From Hydractinia symbiolongicarpus (taxonomy: Eukaryota; Cnidaria; Hydrozoa; Anthoathecata; Hydractiniidae), in assembly GCF_029227915.1 (NCBI RefSeq), contig NC_079875.1, positions 9,667,001-9,731,000 of the forward strand: 64,000 nucleotides of DNA. Direction: 5' to 3'. Both the position numbers and the translations under genes were made by a program. The number at the start of each line of letters is the position of its first letter. Positions within the stretch are counted from its first letter, which is position 1. Of the stretch, positions 21,985-36,900 are shown piece after piece. The notes under the pieces were generated by a model that made no database searches, was not told the origin of the DNA, and worked only from the letters and a program-made list of their open reading frames with translations.

Positions 21985-24900
21985 GTATGATTTTTAATGT
22001 CATTCTGCATCCTGTAACTTTTTTTGTCAGTGGTTCTGGTATTTGTATAGTTATAACATATTTTCAAATTTCCAACCAAACTAAAGTTTGACCAGTGAAT
22101 CAACAGCAATTGTCTTCACTTTCACGTTATCTTTGTTCTAATGCATTTGTTTTTTTAACAAAGGGAGAGACTACAGCAACAGTTAAAAGCATCTGGAAAG
22201 CTAAAGTTTTGTTATCCACCTGCTTTAAAATTGTTCTGTAAATGTTTTGCAAAAATTAACTGTTTATTTGTCAGATAACTGAAGTATGTTCTTGCAACTG
22301 TTCAGCTAATTTTTCTTAAACAGAATTTTTCTTTTTAAAACAAATTTTATTGAAAGCTTAAACGTTTACTAATTTTACACAACATTCAAAGTCCAGAGGT
22401 AAACCTAGAAAGACTTGGCAGGAGGTAATAAAGACAGACTTGATGCAGAGTACTTTGAGTTTAGATCTAACACAGTCTAAATCAGATTGGAAGAGGGTTA
22501 TTAATATACCCTGTCCAACCAATGCTAGCATGGAAAAAGGACGTTAAGCCAAAAATGTTGATGATTCGTTAAGTCAAATTCTAATATTTGAAATCTTTAA
22601 CTTTAGAGATTTCACAATTTTAATGGAAAAAAATTGTGACATAGTGTTTTTAACATATGGAAACAAAACAGTTGTAGAAATTAAACAGATTTCCTGTATT
22701 AGTATTTTTTCCTAACTTTTGTTTGTTTCAGATATCAAAGCAAGCAGTTAAGTACACTCAAACATTAACAGGAGTTTCCTCAGCCACCGATTCTAGTTCA
22801 TCACAAGAAGCTTATGTTTGGGGAAGTAATAGTAGTCATCAGTTAGTCGAGGGTGTGCAAGATAAAATTTTGTTACCAAAGAAAAGCAGGACATTTAAAA
22901 CAGCAGTACAGGTAAGGCTAAAAAGGCTGCATCTCAACTACATATGTGACATGTTTTGCAATTTGGCATACTTGGTAAAATTTACGCAAAAAATGTAGCA
23001 TAAATACGCCACATATTATGCCATGTTATAGAAACTTGAAGCAGTTATATGCTGTAGTTTATTATTTATGATTTATAAGCGTAATTCTGTACACAGTACG
23101 TAGATTATTTTCTTTGTGCTAAAGAAAAATAAATGCCATGATATTTTATGAAGCTGGAACAAAGATGTAATATTCTATGAAACCCTAACAAAGATGGCGT
23201 AAACATTCTCTTTTCATCGATCCACTTAAAATGGAAGGTATCTGTACTATATTGCCGTAGTTTTTTTTTGCTACAAAAAGGTTTCAAAGTGACCCTGGTA
23301 TTAGAACTGTTGGCAACTCTACAATTTTTTACAACTTTTATTACAAATGAACAAATGATACTATTTTCTTTTCACTAAACATAATTCATAACATTGTTAT
23401 GAATTATAATTAAATTCTTCCCTGAATTATGTTTGGACACTATTCAAGTAAGAATTAAGACCAAAAAGTGTTTAGTAACAAAAGTGTTCAGTGAAAATCC
23501 ATATATGATTTAGATTGAAGCAGGCCAATATTGTACATTTGTAATATATGCAGATGGTTCTCTGTATTCGTGTGGCAAGGTTTGTCATTACTTCTATAAC
23601 ATTTTTTGTATCGCTCTTTTTTTATAACACATGGTATATTTAACAATATTTTTTGTTAAATTCGACAAGTTTTGTTGTGTATTCAGCGCTTAAAATAAAT
23701 ATTTGACCACTGCCGGTCATAATGACCATCGGAGATCCAAATTGACCGATCAAATTGAATTTTTTGCCGGTCAAAAATATATGTGATTCATTGTGTAACA
23801 GTTTCAATCACGAAATTTGGCATTTATTCCACTCTGACGTTTTGAATTATTCTTATGCCTCCCTGATGAAGTACAAGTCCCATTGACCTACCTTTCTGTT
23901 GGTGTACTTCATTAAGTGAATACACAATGAACAATAATTAGTCAACTTTGCTTCCCTCGCGCTCATAAAAGCAAGTTGCCTGGGAACTAGGTTGCACATG
24001 TTATTTACGAACTAAAGGTTAGGGTGGGAATTAAAAATGTTTCTGAATTGATACAAAAAATTAAACGATTAAGAATTAATGATTACCTGAGAGAGATTCA
24101 TTCTAATATTTAAAAGAACACCAATGGGATATTTTTTTCTTCTTCGCAAGCTTAACACGTACTTTAGCAATATTTGATCTACCAAAAATGTCTAGTTTTT
24201 TGTGTATGTAAAAGTTGTGGATCTCCTGTGTGGTTGAGCATGATGAATACTTAGATCTTTTTATCGTACCTGAGCCCTGGTTTGGGAACCTACTCTATAA
24301 AAAAAAGTTGTATGGCTCCGTTGGGTTGACAAATAGAACAAACGAATACATTGATGATGTTTGTCGTTCTTCCATACCTAAAATAAATAAAAAAACCCAA
24401 GAGATTTATTTTATGTATCAGGTTCCATCCTGTTGTAAGAAAATTAATAAATAAATAAATAAACAAATGACCAATGGCGAAGCCTTTTATTTGTAGTCAA
24501 AATGGTAACATTTTAGCTAGCTACCTACACTAAAACAAAAGACAAAAAATCTATATAAAAAATGTTTATGAATCAATGGTAAATAAATGTGAAACAAGAT
24601 ATTTAGATTATTATCTATTTTTAATGGTAGATAAATATTTTTTTTTTGCGAAGCAAGGAGTCGATCGCTGGTCAGTCTGACCACTCGTAACGTAATTCTG
24701 ATGGTCAATTAACGAAATTCGACGGTCAGTAACCCTTGACCAGCCATTACTTTAAGTGCTGATATCACCCTTTTTTGATTCAATATAATTAATCGAATTT
24801 GTCAAATTTAAAAGTTCAAAAGTTGGACATGACCAATAGTTTTTTTAGAATTATCAAAAAAAAGTGCAAACAAAATATATATAAAAAAGGGTGATACAGA

Positions 24901-27900
24901 ATCAAATTTGTCGAATAGAAATAATGAAATGTGTGTCCTACATGGCTCATGAATGACAGGTTTAAGTTCAACAATTTAAAATCGGCAAAATGGAGCATGT
25001 ATCACCCTTTTCAGACTTTGTTGTAATTTTTAACCAAGTTTATTTCTTCAGGGTACATATGGCAGACTAGGACTGGGCGATTCAAACAATCAGCAGCATC
25101 TCCGTAGAGTGAATATATGTGATCGACACATGGCACAAGTTTCATCCTCCAAAGGATCAGATGGACATACTTTGGCGTTATCAAAAGATGGAAAAGTGTA
25201 CAGTTGGGGAGATGGTATAACTTTTTCAGTATTGAATTATTAGCATCGAAACATAGTTCAAGTTCAAATTATTTTCTCAAAATTCCACAAAACGTCAGCG
25301 AGACATTATTGTAGCCTTTACGAATAAACTTTCAATTGGCTTTGTTTTAAAATTTTTCTTACTGTAATGTTTGTTACTTATATATCAATATTCAAGTGAA
25401 CAAAATGTTCATGCGTAACCTGATTTTGTTTTTTAAAAATCTGCACTTTGAATAACGTAAACAACCCCATTTTGGGGAATCATCATAGCAATATTACCAC
25501 AGCAAATTTACCGGTATATTTTGTAATGTTACAATTATTTATAGGTGACTATGGCAAATTGGGCCATGGGAATACTCTAATGCAGAAAGTGCCAAAAATT
25601 ATCCAAGGTCCTTTCAGAAACAAGGTAAAAATATGATTTCTGGTACATTTATTGTACATTTTGTTATTAGTAGAGACTGTATTTTGTTTAAGGCTTTAAA
25701 AATAAAAGTCACAATGAATTTTTGTTTAGCTGATTACTTATTCAATCTTTCTTACCTTTTTAGGTGGTTAAATATGTGGCTGCTGGAAGTAGACACTCTG
25801 CTGCTGTGACAGAGAATGGAGAGCTCTACACATGGGGCGAAGGGGAACATGGAAGGCTAGGTATTTTTTTGTTACCTCACATGTGAGAATTGATCCATTA
25901 CTAGTGTGGTTACACTTGACGAAGAATTTCTCTAAGTAAAAAATCAATAAATTTATCTCCCTAAAACATTCATAAAATACAATTCTAACTATATCCCTCT
26001 TTTGTTTTTATTATATCTTGATATCCTTGTAGTTTGTGCTCAGATGCATAATGAGTATTGATGCTTTATAATTAATATTTGATGTCTCCTGTAGTTTTAT
26101 AATGACTTTTTGTTGGTAGGGCATGGTGATAGTGGCAGTTTGAAAGTACCAACATTAGTTCGCAGCATAGGTTGTGTTAGTCAGGTTGCTTTGGGGAGTT
26201 CTCATACAGTAGTCCTGGCTCGTGACGGACTGACAGTATGGACGTTTGGTGCAGGTGCTAATGGTAAGAAAAGCATAGCAGACACACTGTGTTTTTGCGC
26301 AATGATCAATTGATCGGCATGCTTTTATCAAAACAAACTCAAACACTTTTTCAGCATTGTTGAGAAAAATTAATCTCATTATCTTATAAAATAATACAGA
26401 CAGAATAAGACAAAAATGTTTGAAGTGTGTGAAACGTTTTATTGTAAAATTTTAAAATGCATAGGTCTAATTATCGTCACAAATTTTCTAAATTTTTAAA
26501 AAGTAGCGAATAAAACAAAAAGAATTGTTTTTTTGTAGTTGGTGTTGGATAAATTAGGTTCCTGTGTCAAAAATAAAAAAGCTCTGAGGAAGAGAATTAC
26601 ATCATCCAGTGTCAGCAATATCATTGTGAGATATGCTACCACATTTTATTTTATTTATATTGCCCCCTGGACTGAAAAATAAGATGTTAGGAAAAACAAC
26701 AATGTTTTTCATCATAAAAAATTAACAACGCATTTAAAAAAAAGTGGTAGCATATTTTAGGCCACACTGCTTCTGACAAGCAAAAATTGTCATACGAAAG
26801 TGTTTTTCAAATTGTGTTTTTCGTGCTCAGTGTATTGAGCACGAAAAATTGCGGGAATTTTGTTTTTTAAATTTATCCATTACTACTAAATTTAGCTCAC
26901 TAAAAGGAACCAAACAAAACTTGCTAGAAAATATACTCAATTCGAACGTTTTATTTAAAGTTGTCGTTACAGCATAAAACCGCACCACAAGGTCTTCTTT
27001 AGAGGATTTACGATTGGCCAAAGTAGGCACCCATCCATTTATTTTCACCTCCCCCCCCATTATAAAAATTTGGAATATTTTATGACCACTTTCTGTCTTA
27101 TTTCTATTCAGGTAAACTTGGGCATGGTGACACTAACAGAATATTTCATCCAAAAGTGAGTTTTATGATAACAGTAACTAAGCTAAATGTTGTAAGTGCC
27201 ACTGTGGTAAGGTTAATAGCAGAAAAATTGTATGATCATGGATTTTGAAGAGATACAGTGATACTTTTTATGATCATAATGCAAAACAAAATAAGATTTG
27301 ACAATAATATGGTTGCTTTCTGATAATTGTAATAAAATACGTCACTTTTGAATGTGTTAATATCTTATTTTTATTTTTTTATTTTTGTTTATATAAAAGT
27401 TTATATAAAAGTCTTTTTATTTAACACAGTCCTTTACGTTTGTGATTCACAGGTTCCATAACATAGCAGTTATATATCTTTTTTTTTAATTTGAGGGACC
27501 AGTACTGACTTGCAGTACGTAATACAGGTTCTGTATAGAAGGTTAACTTTTAAACCTCATTAAGAGCAGGGTAACGTTTCTATTTTAATCTGAAGAGCTA
27601 GATAGATAGATAGATAGATATACAAGCAAATTTGATAAAGCAATCACGGAACAAAAGCAGGAATCTTCCATACTTGGTCAATGTTTACTGTGATGTAAAT
27701 GCATCATATCAGGCTCAGCAATAAGGGGAGAGCAAATGCTCTTGCTCACGCAAAGACTCACCCAAGTATGAGAAATGAGAGACTAGCTGAGCCAATAATT
27801 GCTCCCCAAATTCCAAAAAAAGTTTTTCTGGCTGAGCAATATCAATTCATCTCGCATGAAAATCAATGTTCTCTTTCTTATTATTTACAGAAGAAAAGAA

Positions 27901-30900
27901 CCAATATATATATAAAAAGAGATAAAATGAAGTAGATTAAGACGTATTGTGATAAAATATGGGTTTATAAACTTTTGTTTATTCAGATTGCTTGCCCAGC
28001 TTAAATTATTGTAACATTGGGGGAGCGTTTTATTGCTTGAGTCTTATTTTCTTATTGATAGGCTTGCATATTAAATTTTGTTTTTTTATTCAAATTCTAG
28101 GTGGTTGATGCATTACTTGGAATCCACATTAGAAAAGTAGTGGCTGGTACGCAATGTAGCATGGCACTAACATCAAACGGTTTGGTAAGTTTAATAATAT
28201 TAAGGAACAAAAAAATCTGATGATATGATAAAACTATATTATAATACTAGTCGTTAGCCTGTGGAAAAATCCACGGGCCACCCGTCCTTTTTATACCGCA
28301 TTGCGTGCATCTTGCTACTTGCGCAGCTAAGCTACCATTTTGTCTGACAGACAGACAGACGTATATGGGCATTATAATATAGAATAATATTCTGTTTGTA
28401 GATAAGAATGGTATTCTGAGTTCAAAAAGAGTTTATTTCTTACTTATTACAATTTCAAGAAAGAATAAAGTGTGGAAATAACTTTCACTAGTCAAGTTTT
28501 TGTTGACTATAACTATGCAATTCTATAAAAAAGTGCACAGAATTAAACCTTTTCCACTGGCTAGTATAGTCAGAAAATTTCATGAGACGCTCACACCCTC
28601 ACATGCACAACATTTAGTTTCTTCTTTACTGAATGATTTAAACATTAAGCATTATTCATTCAAGGTTGGTGGTTGTACAACTTTTAATATTTTTTTTGAT
28701 TATAATTCTAATATTTTTTTTGTTTACATGTATTTACATGTATTCATAGAAAGCACATTATTTTCAAATTTTTAACTGCATAAAAAATGCTTGCGTTAGA
28801 ATTATTTCCAATTTTTTTTTCTCGAAAGAGAAATGTTACGCAATAATCATAAATGTTTCGGCATTGCTCATTCTCAATTTACTTGTTTTATTTTTAATAC
28901 AATGTAAACACATGCTACTAGAAATTAATATTCTGCACAAAAAAAGAATAAGAATTCAGTAAAAAAACACAATTTTTAGGGAGAAAACATAACCCCTGGT
29001 AAAAAGATAGTCTAGGGCCAGGTCAAGGGGCCGGATTGACACCGCAAGCAAAATGGTAGACCATCGCAGTGAATAAGATGTGGTACGATGCAGTCTCTCT
29101 CTTCATTCAGTGTTTTAATGTAATCCTGCAGTGTATATTTGTTACTTCTTACCATGAAACAGTGTCTTTTGTTAATATTTAACACTTTTACACAACTCTA
29201 TAAAGTAAATTAAAAAAAATGCCACACCAATTTTGTATCATGGAATTACTTTGTGTACCTCTATTGTCACCTGTTCAACTGGCTGGTATGGTCACCTGTT
29301 TCACTGGCTTGTATGATTCTATAAATACCTTATGGATGCCTAGTATTGATTTTCACTACTTTAATGTTTCCCTATACATGCCTCAGATTGTTTATATCCG
29401 ATTTTTTTCTAACCAACACTTCGTTCCACACACAGATTGACAATAAATATTTTCGAACAAGTAACTTTACCCTTGACTTTTTTCTGGTTTTAGATCTATG
29501 TTTGGGGTTGTGGACCATGTTTAGGGATGGGTGCAGCAGACTTGGTTCACCTTCTACCAAAGATTGTGACAGCCCTGCAAGACAAGCCTATCATTGACAT
29601 TTCCATGGGTGATAGTCACTGTTTGGCTTTGACAAGAGGTAAGTAAAGCAATAAGTAAAAAAATATACTGGTTGGGCTATTTTTAAGTGGAAAAGCAAAC
29701 AGAGAAAGTTTTGTTTAATTTGCAGTTAATGAATCATCTGAACATGGTTTGAAAATGTTTGGACTTGTTATTAGGGTTATGAATTTCTTGATTCCGAGAG
29801 AAGTTTGCACGTTTTCATTTTTGTCTCCATGAAATAAAAATGTAAAACTTTCATGTGTAACAGATGATAAAGTTTTTTAAATAGCATCTATTTTTTGTTA
29901 GAAAAAATGATTATAGTGCTTGTTACTCACTAAATCGATTACTCTTGTGAAGATTGTTTGTTATGTTTTTATACCTACTAAGTAATGAATGTTAATAAAA
30001 CTTCTACTTTTTTTTTAGACAATGAAGTATATGCCTGGGGAAACAACAGTATGGGCCAGTGTGGATTAGGTCATTGTGTAACCCCTGTGTCTTCACCAAC
30101 AAAAGTTCCCGATTTGGATGGTGTACGTATTGAACAACTTTGTGCTGGCACTTCACATAGTATTGTATGGACAGCGCAACCCGTTGATAGGTAATGAGTT
30201 ATTTATCTTGTCTTGTGAAAATTACCTTGAGGTGAATGCCTCTCTCCAAATGCATGAACAGTCGACCTGTTGAAGGGAGAAAAGGGGGTTGGTTGGGGAG
30301 GGTGGGAGAGGGTGCAAGGGTAGGCAGACTTATTATCCCTGGTAGTTTAGATTCTGTTTAGATTTATCCCTTATTAGTCCGTTATTAGTAGACGTTAAAA
30401 AAGAAAATTATTTGTTTAAATATTTTAATCTTAAGCTTTTTTGTTCTGTTTAAATACAAAATTGTTTAATAGTTTTAAATATATTTGATGTTTCAAATAT
30501 ATTTGGATGAAAGATAGCTGCCCATTTCGCTTTATTACCAGCAACAACTTGGGGTATAACGTTCCATACTTTCTTTTAGAAAAATGATTGCTTTACACAA
30601 ACCGTACAGTATATCTGTGACTGAAAAAACCTTTGCAATTTTACGTTCATATTTGGAGAAGTATTTTATGTACAGAGATGAGTTAAATAACCTGGAAGAT
30701 CAAGACAACGATTCGAGGTATGAACATTTTATTGATGTTTTAACTTGTCTTTATCATGTTCATGTTCATGTCAATTTGAATTTGTTTACTTTATTATTTA
30801 TTATTAAATTTTTAAATTAGTTGTCAAGATTTAGGAAAAACAAGAATGAAATATTAGTCGTGAACGTAAACAAATTTTATCGTTCCCTTTTAAATTTTCT

Positions 30901-33900
30901 GCTCACATGTTTTTTCTATGTAGAGACATGTTTGCTTTATTTCAGCTATTCAAATGAATATCTTGAATGTACATTAAACATTCTATCCAGCCATCTTCTT
31001 CTTGCAGTGAAGGATGAAACCTGCACACGGAACGTTTTAGGGGAAGAAGGGAAACCTATAATGAAGCTTTTGTTACAACTTATTGACCAGCCAAATCTTC
31101 CTGAGGATATGGTATCAAAAATCGAATTTACTCTTCGAATAGGTGCAAAGTTTCTCTTACCAAAATATGATCAATGGGTAGACATGTTGTTGAAGTTGTT
31201 ACCGCAAAGTTCAGAAGATTTAAAAAAAGCAACAATGGGACAGGTCTGTATGAACGATTTTTATTTTAACAATCGAGGTATGTGGTTACAAACACGCACC
31301 TATTTTAATAAATTATTAAGTCATAGGTTGTTCACCCCATTTTACTGAGATATAATGCAGAATAGCAAGGTGTTTAAAAATAGGAGATACAACTGAACAA
31401 ATTTTTTGGAACCCTCCTTTTCCAATTTACAGAATGCTGTATTGTTTTCAGATTGTATTTTATAAACATCTGATTTTAAACAATCAAGCTACAAAAAAAA
31501 ACTAGTTTAGAAAGATAATTTATGATTTATGCAGAAATAACAATAATCAATGGTTATTTTTATAATTTACGCGCAAGATTATGTGAATTATGTGAATATG
31601 AAAACAATGCAGCAACCTGCAGATCAGCAACAGAAGGTTTTAATAGAAACTACTGAGAGCTACTCTTTCTCTCTTAAAACCTCCTTGGTTTAACAAAGCT
31701 ATGGGTTGTCTTTGTCATCGCTTTTAATATTTTTAAAATTTTGTTTGTTATTTATTGTTGGTGTGTAAAAATGTGACAGAAGCAATTGATGGTTGGGTTT
31801 TCAGGGGCGCATAAACAATGGAAATTTTAATAGAATTTGAATAGATATTGCTTTGTTGTATCTCTTTGTCTTTTTAAGCTTCCTTATTCTGCAATATATT
31901 TCCTTAAAAATTAAAATCATGCTGCTTTTTTTACTTAGTTCTTACAAATTCTGCTTTTTTTTCACAATTTATACTGGATACTGGATACTGGATTAAGTGA
32001 TAAAAAATTAGATACACTACTAGTGTTTAACTACATATCTTTTTGTTATTTATTTAAAAGTATGTTCAAAAGAATGTTATAAAATAAGCATGACATCTAA
32101 AATTTTAGTTGCTGCACCTTAACATCCTCCTTCAAAGTATAAAAAATCACGAAGATGTTACACAAATGTTTGGCTTTGCATTGTATGCTTCTAATGATAA
32201 AGAGACTGACTTGAAAGCCTTGGGTATTATTTTGCGTTTACTCCTAAGAAGTGCAGCATTGCTTTCAGTAAGTTGATTTCATATTTCTTTTTGATGAATT
32301 TTGATGAAAGGTTGTAAAGAATCTTAATAAGGTGATCTTTTCTATTACATTTCTTGATTGGATATGACCCGAAGTTTATATAATGTTTTATAGGATCAAA
32401 AGTTAGCAAAGATCACTTCACCAAAACATGATCAACTACAAAACTCTATTTTTGATTTTATGAATGTCCTACAGCTTCATGTTGTTTCGTTTATGATCAA
32501 CAAAGAAGAAGATGCAGAGGTAATTGTTGATAATTGTTCCAAAATTAAAATTGGAAGGCTACATATCATGAATGATTAATGAAGTACACACAAGGTTTCC
32601 TTAGAAGCCATGTTTAGGACTAAAAGTAGTGGGTGATTTTTCACATAATTGAGGTGACTTAATTACGATTTTAATGCCAATATGAATATCTCTTTTTGTG
32701 TAAAACATCTTAATGAGCTGTTCAAATTAGCACCCTGTCCTAATCAGCATCCAAGTGATCAGGGTCAGTCATTTATGGTGTTTTTAAATTATTTATGTAT
32801 CTAGTTTCTAATTATTTGTTGGGTTTTCACGTTGAGAACAAGTGTGATTCTTACTCAACTTTTAAAATGTGATAATAAAAGTGTGTCTTATCGAGGTGAA
32901 TTCAGAAAACAAGGCAACTAATCTTCTGTTAACAATTAGGCTTCATTCATAGAACAAACTATTTTTCTGATTTTAGTATGCAATTTGTCTTAACATCCTT
33001 TGCGAGTACTTGGAAGTCTTTTGTCAACACGCTTCGTGTGCAATAAATAATGCGTCTTCGCTTCTACAACACGATAGCTGTCAAGATAACGAACAAAGAA
33101 ACTGCATTATGGGTAATTCATTATTGTTTATATCCTATGCCTTTGTTTTCTTTTTTTCTCTTATATTTTATTTTTTTGTTTTTCTTCAGATTATATTAGC
33201 CATTCTTTAAGTGGTTCGCCATTGTTTTCATTGATACATCTTTTGCTTTGTTTACCTCCGCAACCATTTCTGACATTCGTTGAAAGAGGATTCATGGGTT
33301 TATTTGCTGCATTAAATAAAATCAACAAATTATCGCCAGCATATGATATTATGGAGATGCAAGAAATGAAATGGCCATTCGCAAGTCCAGGTAGAAATTA
33401 AAAATACATGTTTACATTTAATTTGTAAATGTTTATAGTCCAAGTATATTTTTATTTTAAGTAAAACTATTGCCTTGTAGTAAGCAGGTATTGTCTCATA
33501 GGATGCAAATATGCTTTCATAGTGTGATTAAACTGATTTCTCAGTGATGCAGAAGGAATTGGTTTTTCTGATAAGCATGTGTCAGTACAGTGTATCAGTG
33601 CAACCAACTGTGTATAAAACAAAACGCAAAAATAAATAAATTGATCACGTTGTTTAACCTTAATATGGGTTTATTTGCATGGACCTAGGAGAAGAAGTCA
33701 CTTTAGACTAAACATTGTTGTTTAGTCCAATGTTATTTCATACTGTTGTCTAAATTGTGTATTGCCCTTGGGCAAATCTGTGATATAAACTATGGTGGGG
33801 CCTCCTTTAGTTATTTAATACGAAAAATGGACCATATATTTACAATCTAGCTCCTTCTACTGTAAACCTGTGCCTATATCATTGATTTGCTTAGTGCCTT

Positions 33901-36900
33901 TTATTACCTAGAAAAAAGCAAAGATTTAGACCCATGCAGTTTTCCAATCCCATCCATCTCCAACCATTGGGTGTGGTTAATGGACTTGCAACGAACAATC
34001 GGTGTACTTATTGGACGCATTATACATGGTAGCATGACTGTATTAATAGTATCAGATGAAGAAATAGTTTCAAAACATTGGTTAAAAAGTTCTGTACTCA
34101 AAAATGGCTTTGAAGAAAGAGAAAAGTTAAAAGGTGACTGTCTGTAGCTGTTTTTGCTATTGTTTGGTGTATTTCAATTGCTAAACCCTAGGAATATTTG
34201 TTATTAAATCTTGTTATTATTATTATTATTGATGTTATATCAATCAATGTAAAAGTGACTTTAAGCAGTAACTAAGTCAGTACCGAAGTACACACCACTT
34301 ATCTATTGCTGCCATAGAAGGTACTAAATGGTAATGTATTTTCTGTGTTTTATGATGCCAATTATATATTGTATATCTTTAGAACATGCTTTGAAAGAGT
34401 GCTCAGATCAAATAGCACTATGTTCTCTTCAGAACTTTTCATGTGATATGACAACGGAGTTACCAAAGAATATCAAGTTTCTGGTTGACATAGCTAATGG
34501 GTTTTCTTCTGATTTCAATTTATTACTGTGGCCAGAACTCTGTGATCATGCAATTGCTACTGGTATGTTAAGGTTCTAAAATCCATATTACCATCATAGA
34601 AGCCATGTTTGAAAATGTAAAGTATAAAAACTAGGTCCCTTCTTTGCCTGCTTAGCATTTTTTGCGTGGGATCTAAACAAGTGCTAGGGGCAACGCTCTT
34701 TTTCTTCTTACCAAAATTATGTGTAATAAATGTTGTTCGAAATTATATATTACTTTTTTGTGGATTATACCCTTGCCTTTAAATGGGTCTTTTGTAGACA
34801 GATACTGCGGTTGAGAATGTTTATTATAATTATAAAAAGATATTGCTATTTCATAGAAATGTTTATGGAAGATGTGCCCAAATATCCGTTAATAATGGCA
34901 TCTCTTCGATACACTTTTGCTGTTATGGTCCACCACTGTGGATTGGTGGAACAGATTGCTCAGAACAATTGGTAAAGAATGTGTTTTCAATCTTTTCTAA
35001 TTAACATTTCTTAGGTTCACAAAAAATTGTAAACTTTCACTACATATTAATACAGCCTTTATGATAATGTAAGAAAAAAATTGCAGAGGTATTTGTCTTG
35101 CAGATTGCCATGCCATGATGTAAAGATGGTTTAAAAATGTTTTAAAGGGAGCTAATTGTATTATATCTTGGGTTCTCTTAAAATGTTTCTTTTTTTGTCC
35201 AAGGCAGGGTGGATTTGTTTGAAAACTAATAATGAAACCTAATGAGACTCCCTCCGCAAATCAAATTTTCATAATTCAATTTTTTATTTAAATATAACCA
35301 TGATAACAATTGGGAAATGTGGCAATGTGTTAAAAACCTTTTCGAGGCCTTTTTTTTAACAAAATTGGTAATGCTTACTTTCATTCTTACATTCTTTCTG
35401 ACAAAACTGACAAAAAAGTTATTTTAAACTCCTTATTGCATTTTACACACCTGTTCAGGAGCATCCAATACTTTGGCCAAATGCGAAATTATTTGTTTTG
35501 ATTCCATATCCATGGATTGGTTAAAGCATTTGTTGATTATGTTTTTAGTGACACTCAAATGTTGTTTACAATTTATGATGCAACACTTAATGTTTATTCA
35601 TATTTAAACCAAACACTTCAAGAGAGCAACACAGAAAATCAATTGTCTAATGAGAAGAATGATGAATTGTCCATGCAAGGTCGCATTGTCATTGAAGCAT
35701 GCGCTATTTTACTGTTTTTACTAAAACCCATGCACAACAATGCAGAGAAGTTGACTTTAGATTTTGTAAAATTGACATGCAAAGATACAGCAAGCATAAT
35801 CATCCTTTGTTTGAAAGATGGAGTTGTTTCAGGTTCTGTGTTAGAGACAGCTGTTGAGAAACAAGTTGCAAGAGCTGAAGTATGACATTCTAAACTATAG
35901 CACATTATATGAAAAGTTACTTCATTCTTTTTGCATCTTACAAGTTTTTTTTCCATAATTTACTCAAAAATTTTTTTTTGTATTTGTAAAAAATAAATCC
36001 TACCTGCTTTGATTTTTGTTGAACTAAAAGAAATTCTTAAAAAATATTACAAAAATGAGTTTCAGGAGGGCACCTAAATCTTCTTTACATAACTTTATAA
36101 CCTAATATTAAATGCCTAAAAACTTTTGATTGCAAATTTTGTCTGCAGATCATGGTTTTGTTTAACTCAAACGCTTCAAATTAACACTTTTATCTCATCA
36201 ATGTTTATACTTAGCATCTTCAACCAAATTTAGCATTTGTGTGCAGAATTTTAGTAACAGTTTTTTTGTTACTGACAGATGCAGTTGCAGTGTATTGAAT
36301 TATTAAAAAAAATTATCACTGATGATATTTCATCTTCTGTTGTTAAAAACGAAGATCACCGTACCATACCTTCATGTTTGCAATATCTTTCACATGCTTC
36401 ATTTGGTAACCACCCTGAATGTTTGTCTCGATGCGAAGCCTTTTATAAGGTAAGAAAAATCATAGTCATTCTTTCTCTTTGCGACAGTCCTATAGGAGAA
36501 TGTTACATGCATATAACTTGAGGTGAAATCCAGTCTTTCATCCTCATACTGTGTTTGTTGGTATGTTGTTGTTTTCGGTGCAAAATGTTTTTAGCCACAT
36601 TGTGCTGGGGATAAATATGTAAGGGAAAGGTTTATTTAAAGAAGATGTTAGATTTGTAGAATCTTCTGTTGGTGTCTTAACATAAGAAATTTTATATTTA
36701 TATAATTGTTTATTACACCACTGGTAAAATGACTGATTTAAAGATCAGTACTAAAAGCTGCAGTTGCCTTTTCTAAGCTAATCATACTGATCAAGCTCGG
36801 GGATCCCAATCTGTTTTTCTTGGGAAATAACAGCTTAGAGCCTTGGGTTTTCCTGTGCATTTATGATTGAAGCAGAAATAGCATTTTTAGTCATAAAATA

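Noticed and set aside
27601-27620. Third SINE copy marked by the (GATA)n tract
   Set aside because: The SINE tail complement would be followed by a recognisable body; none is present.
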